Positions 60,823 to 64,000 of a stretch of DNA of 64,000 nt are shown in pieces. The DNA lies in contig JAICWO010000012.1 of the NCBI GenBank assembly GCA_025934775.1, forward strand, positions 62,001 through 126,000, in the 5' to 3' direction. The DNA is from Gemmatimonadaceae bacterium (lineage in GTDB: Bacteria; Gemmatimonadota; Gemmatimonadetes; Gemmatimonadales; Gemmatimonadaceae). The notes beneath the pieces are model-generated. The model made no database searches and was not told the DNA's origin. It saw only the letters and a list, made by a program, of their open reading frames with translations. Position numbers and translations under genes: made by a program. Every line of letters begins with the position of its first letter. The first letter of the stretch is position 1.

Positions 60823-61878
60823 ATGATCATCGTCACCCGCCCCAACGTCACCGACGCCGAAATCGATCACATTCGCGAACGCATCGAGGCCGCCGGGATG
60901 CGCACCCACCTGTCGCGCGGCGAGCGACGCACGATCATCGGCTGCATCGGCGACGAGTCGCTGCTCCAGGAGGTGCCGCTCCGCTCGCTGCCGGGCGTGG
61001 AATCCGTCACGCCGGTCCTCAAGCCGTACAAGCTCGCCTCGCGCGAATTCGTCGCCGATCGCACGGTCGTGCGCGTCGGGGGCCGCGCCGAAGCGTCGTT
61101 CGGCGGCCCGTCCGTCACCGTGATCGCCGGACCGTGCTCGGTCGAGAATCGCGAGATGATCCTCGAGACCGCCTGTCTGGTGCGCGACGCCGGCGCGACG
61201 ATGCTCCGCGGCGGCGCGTTCAAGCCGCGCACGTCGCCGTACGCGTTTCAGGGCATGGGCGCCGAGGGTTTGCGCCTCCTCGCGGAAGTGCGCGGCGCGA
61301 CCGGACTGCCCGTCGTCACCGAAGTGATGGACACGCGACAGGTCGACCTCGTCGCCGAGCACGCCGACATGCTCCAGGTGGGCGCGCGCAACATGCAGAA
61401 CTTCCCGCTGCTCGCCGAGCTTGGCCGCGTGCGCCGGCCGATTCTCCTCAAGCGCGGCCTCTCGGCAACCATCAAAGAACTCTTAATGGCCGCCGAATAC
61501 ATCATGGCGAACGGGAATCACGAGGTCGTGCTCTGCGAGCGCGGCATTCGCACGTACGAGACGGCCACGCGCAACACGCTCGACATCGCGGCGATTCCGG
61601 TGCTCAAGCGCGAGACGCACCTGCCCGTGATCGTCGATCCGAGCCACGCGGGCGGCGACGCCGCGCTCGTCGCTCCGCTCGCGTTCGCGGCGATCGCGGC
61701 CGGCGCGGATGGGCTGATCATCGAAGTGCATCCCGATCCCGAATGCGCGCTGTCGGACGGCGATCAATCGCTGGCGCCGGAAGCGTTCGCCGATCTCATG
61801 TCGCGGCTCGAGGCGTTCGCCGCCGCGGCCGGCCGGACGATCTCCAGCGCCCACGACGCGAGCCGGGCGGTCGCGTGA
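60823..61878 (+). CDS. aroF: 3-deoxy-7-phosphoheptulonate synthase (DAHP synthase), type I beta
   Basis: 351 residues. The first enzyme of the shikimate pathway joins phosphoenolpyruvate and erythrose 4-phosphate. An N-terminal ferredoxin-like regulatory domain (about 1-75, [21 protein letters not shown]) marks the Thermotoga-like I-beta form, which is often inhibited by Tyr or Phe. The barrel has [56 protein letters not shown]-like segment, [18 protein letters not shown] and [11 protein letters not shown]. Its stop overlaps the start of the chorismate mutase gene. Confidence 0.93.
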   Translation: MIIVTRPNVTDAEIDHIRERIEAAGMRTHLSRGERRTIIGCIGDESLLQEVPLRSLPGVESVTPVLKPYKLASREFVADRTVVRVGGRAEASFGGPSVTVIAGPCSVENREMILETACLVRDAGATMLRGGAFKPRTSPYAFQGMGAEGLRLLAEVRGATGLPVVTEVMDTRQVDLVAEHADMLQVGARNMQNFPLLAELGRVRRPILLKRGLSATIKELLMAAEYIMANGNHEVVLCERGIRTYETATRNTLDIAAIPVLKRETHLPVIVDPSHAGGDAALVAPLAFAAIAAGADGLIIEVHPDPECALSDGDQSLAPEAFADLMSRLEAFAAAAGRTISSAHDASRAVA

Positions 61879-62171
61879 GCGACGACGGCACGCCGCACGA
61901 CGCGGCCGAGGAGCTCGCCCGCTGTCGAGCGGAGATCGAGCGCGTCGACAACGAGATCGTGCGCCTGCTCGCGCACCGGGTCGCGCTCGGCAAGCGCACG
62001 GGCGAGCTCAAACGAACCGCCGGCATGCCGATTCTCGATCCGACGCGCGAGGCGGCGGTGATCCGCCGCGTCGCGAACGTCGCACGGGACGCGGGACTGC
62101 CGCCGGAGCTGGTCCGCGAAGTCTTCTGGCAGATCGTGGGGATGTCGCGGCGCGTGCAGGAGACCGAATGA
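61875..62171 (+). CDS. Chorismate mutase (AroQ-type)
   Basis: 98 residues from a GTG start overlapping the DAHP synthase stop (GTGA). The helical AroQ fold has [33 protein letters not shown] and a final [17 protein letters not shown]; the Arg, Lys and Glu positions that bind chorismate are recognisable (R and K of the first helix). It turns chorismate into prephenate. The stop overlaps the start of the dehydrogenase gene (ATGA), so all three are translated together. Confidence 0.9.
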   Translation: MSDDGTPHDAAEELARCRAEIERVDNEIVRLLAHRVALGKRTGELKRTAGMPILDPTREAAVIRRVANVARDAGLPPELVREVFWQIVGMSRRVQETE

Positions 62172-63001
62172 CGGAGGGCGACTTTGTCGCGATCCTCGGG
62201 CTCGGGTTGATCGGCGGCTCGCTGGCACGCGATCTCGCCGCACGCGGCGCGCGGGTGGCAGCGTACGATCTCGACCGCGGCGCCGTGCGGCAGGCGATCG
62301 ACGAGGGCGTCGTGCACGAGGCGCTCGATGCGGACCTCGGCGGACTCCGTGAGGCGTCCGTCGTCGTGCTCGCGACGCCGGTCGACGCGGCGCTCGAGCT
62401 CCTGGGGCGCGTCGCGCCGCTCGTCAATACCAGTACGCTCATTACAGATGTGGGAAGCACGAAGGCGCGTATCGTCGAGCGCGCGTCGCGGCTGGGGCTC
62501 GACGGCCGCTTCGTCGGCGCGCACCCGCTGGCCGGCGACCACCGCTCCGGGTGGGGCGCGGCGCGCGCCGGGCTCCTGTGCGGCGCGCGCGTCTACGTCT
62601 GTCCGGCTGACCGAGCCGACCCGGCGCTCGTGGACCGCGCGACGCGGTTCTGGGCCCGATTCGGCGCTGAGCCGGTGCTGATGCGTGCCGAGGTGCACGA
62701 CGAGACGCTCGCGTATACGAGCCACCTGCCGCAGCTCCTGTCGACCGCGCTCGCGCTGGCGCTCGCCGGGCGCGGCGTGAAGCGCGGGGACCTTGGGTCC
62801 GGCGGACGCGACGTGACCCGGCTCGCCGGAAGCTCGCCGGAGATGTGGGCGCCCGTGGCGCGCGAGAATCGCGAGGCCCTGCACCACGCGCTGCTCGCGG
62901 TCGAGCGCGAGCTGGGCGCGCTCCGTAGCGCGCTCGACGGCTCGGATGCCGAAGCGCTGCGCGAACGCCTCGGGGCCGCTCGGGTTTGGTTCGAGGTGTG
63001 A
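62168..63001 (+). CDS. tyrA: Prephenate dehydrogenase
   Basis: 277 residues. It converts prephenate to 4-hydroxyphenylpyruvate with NAD(P)+. The Rossmann motif GLGLIGGSLARDL is at the N-terminus; STLITDVGSTKARIVE, RFVGAHPLAGDHRSGWGAARAGLL, the catalytic His in GAHPLAG and YTSHLPQLLSTALALAL are typical TyrA segments, and the last part has FRDVTRLAGSSPEMW-like sequence near 62800. It is the third gene of the aromatic operon (ATGA overlap). Confidence 0.93.
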   Translation: MTEGDFVAILGLGLIGGSLARDLAARGARVAAYDLDRGAVRQAIDEGVVHEALDADLGGLREASVVVLATPVDAALELLGRVAPLVNTSTLITDVGSTKARIVERASRLGLDGRFVGAHPLAGDHRSGWGAARAGLLCGARVYVCPADRADPALVDRATRFWARFGAEPVLMRAEVHDETLAYTSHLPQLLSTALALALAGRGVKRGDLGSGGRDVTRLAGSSPEMWAPVARENREALHHALLAVERELGALRSALDGSDAEALRERLGAARVWFEV

Positions 63002-63085
63002 CACGCGGGCCGGTGCGCGATAACGTTGTGGTCAGGCGCCGATGCCCAACCGCAACCGCTTCGTACTCCAGCACCGGGAGGCCAG

Positions 63086-63853
63086 ATGTTCGCTGCTCAC
63101 GGACGATTCGTTTGGCACGATCTCGTCACGTCGGATGTCGCCGCCGCACAATCGTTCTACACGACGATCACGCCGTGGACGACGCAGCTCTGGGAAGCCG
63201 GCGACGTCGACTATCCGATGTGGCTGAATGGCGAGCAGCCGATTGGCGGGCTGGTGCCGCTGTCGAGTGATTCCGGCGGACGGCCGCACTGGCTGACGTA
63301 CGTCTGCGTGTACGACGTGGACGCCTGCGCGCGGCAGGCCGAGAAGCTCGGCGGCACGATCCGGACGCGCCCGCGCGAGGTGAAGGACGTCGGCTGCTAC
63401 GCCGTGCTCGCCGACCCGATGGGCGCGGTGTTCGGACTGTTCGAGCCCGATCAACAGCCGCCGGGCCACGACGACCAGCCGCCGATCGGCGATTTTTCGT
63501 GGCACGAGTTGATCACCACCGATCACGGAAAGGCATTCGCGTTCTATAATGAGATCTTCAAGTGGGAGACGCTCCGCGAGCACGACATGGGCGCGATGGG
63601 CACGTATCGCATCTATGGCCGGAACGGCCGCGAGCTCGGCGGCATGATGAATCGATCCGAAGGCATGCCGCAGCCGAACTGGCTGCCCTACATCCGCGTC
63701 GCGAACGTCGACGCGCGGACGGAAGACGCGAAGCGCGGCGGAGCAACGGTGCTGGTCGGTCCGATGGAGGTGCCGGACGGCGATCGCATCGTGCAGTGCA
63801 CCGATCCGCAGGGCGCTACATTCGCGCTCCACACACACAAGGCTGGGCAATGA
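63086..63853 (+). CDS. Glyoxalase/VOC-family protein with two domains
   Basis: 255 residues, two tandem VOC half-repeats: FAAHGRFVWHDLVTSDVAAAQSFYTTI in the first and GDFSWHELITTDHGKAFAFYNEIFKWE in the second, each with the His of the metal site; ends TFALHTHKAGQ. The family includes CFP-30B-like and glyoxalase-like proteins; the substrate is unknown. A good SD (GGGAGG) lies 5 nt before the ATG. It is 84 nt after tyrA and its stop overlaps the next start (ATGA). Confidence 0.85.
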   Translation: MFAAHGRFVWHDLVTSDVAAAQSFYTTITPWTTQLWEAGDVDYPMWLNGEQPIGGLVPLSSDSGGRPHWLTYVCVYDVDACARQAEKLGGTIRTRPREVKDVGCYAVLADPMGAVFGLFEPDQQPPGHDDQPPIGDFSWHELITTDHGKAFAFYNEIFKWETLREHDMGAMGTYRIYGRNGRELGGMMNRSEGMPQPNWLPYIRVANVDARTEDAKRGGATVLVGPMEVPDGDRIVQCTDPQGATFALHTHKAGQ

Positions 63854-64000
63854 AGACACGCGTCGTCGTCGCGGTGGCGTGCGCCGCGGTGCTGGCCGTT
63901 CCCGCGATCGGGTTCGCGTGGGGCGAGGCGGGACATCGTCTCATCGGTGAGGCGGCCGCGCTCACGCTGCCGCAGGCGATGCCCGCCTTCGTCCGCGCGG
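63850..64000 (+). CDS. S1/P1 nuclease-like protein, N-terminal fragment
   Basis: The first 50 codons only; the gene continues to the right. A signal peptide (KTRVVVAVACAAVLAVPAIGFA) is followed by WGEAGHRLIGEAA, which matches the N-terminus of mature S1/P1 nucleases (W-G-x-x-G-H-x-x-I/L-...-A), where the Trp and His hold zinc. The protein would be a periplasmic zinc nuclease. The start overlaps the VOC gene stop codon (ATGA). Confidence 0.7.
   Translation, partial: MKTRVVVAVACAAVLAVPAIGFAWGEAGHRLIGEAAALTLPQAMPAFVRA

Overview
The window is GC-rich bacterial chromosome with close-packed genes on both strands. The gene content suggests a Gemmatimonadota-like organism: SusC/SusD and carboxypeptidase-regulatory-domain TonB receptors, a DUF5916 outer-membrane protein, an S9 peptidase, an M28 peptidase fused to a membrane domain, Asp-box sialidase-like protein, a FecR-domain protein and many secreted or lipoprotein hypotheticals. 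This assignment is inferred from families and base composition; no rRNA or other marker is present. I saw no tRNA, CRISPR array, phage or insertion sequence.

Layout. 1-9.8 kb: secreted hydrolase, sigma2-like/FecR fusion, secreted hypothetical, Asp-box protein, single-domain response regulator, M28 peptidase and DUF5916 protein. 10-14.9 kb: orphan ParB-like protein, DCC protein, a VapBC-type toxin-antitoxin pair with a readable promoter, a lipase-like hydrolase and two secreted hypotheticals. 15-21.3 kb: beta-propeller and TonB-receptor pair, then RmuC. 21.4-31.5 kb: old yellow enzyme, a 66-residue C2H2 zinc-finger protein, membrane-fused spermidine-synthase-like protein, MFS exporter with a YbaK deacylase, S9 peptidase and a regulatory-domain protein. 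31.6-38.3 kb: a SusC-SusD nutrient-uptake operon with two small accessory proteins. 38.3-41.7 kb: lipoproteins, a TonB protein beside a plug-only lipoprotein, a cupredoxin and an LTxxQ-like protein. 41.7-46.5 kb: KdpE/KdpD-like two-component system beside a KimA-like potassium transporter. 46.5-54.3 kb: formate module. 54.5-58.7 kb: MFP, MacB-type permease and TolC efflux operon. 58.9-64 kb: threonine dehydratase, DUF1569 protein, then an aroF-chorismate mutase-tyrA operon behind a Tyr-rich leader peptide and attenuator, a glyoxalase-like protein and the start of an S1/P1 nuclease.

Two regions stand out. The formate module (46.5-54.3 kb) encodes a selenocysteine formate dehydrogenase: an in-frame TGA is followed at once by a bacterial SECIS hairpin with a GGTCT apical loop. 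The catalytic subunit is split and permuted. The molybdopterin part lies first, a NuoE-NuoF fusion second, and the N-terminal iron-sulfur part third, followed by FdhD and formate-tetrahydrofolate ligase. A palindromic interspersed repeat is read in frame as the NuoE-NuoF linker, and a second, about 174-nt palindrome fills the gap before the iron-sulfur gene. The cluster could connect NAD(H), formate and one-carbon folate metabolism.

The aromatic operon (60.6-63.0 kb) begins with a 26-codon leader carrying YAYYYYF and a strong Rho-independent terminator just before DAHP synthase. This is the arrangement expected for ribosome-mediated attenuation by tyrosine and phenylalanine supply.
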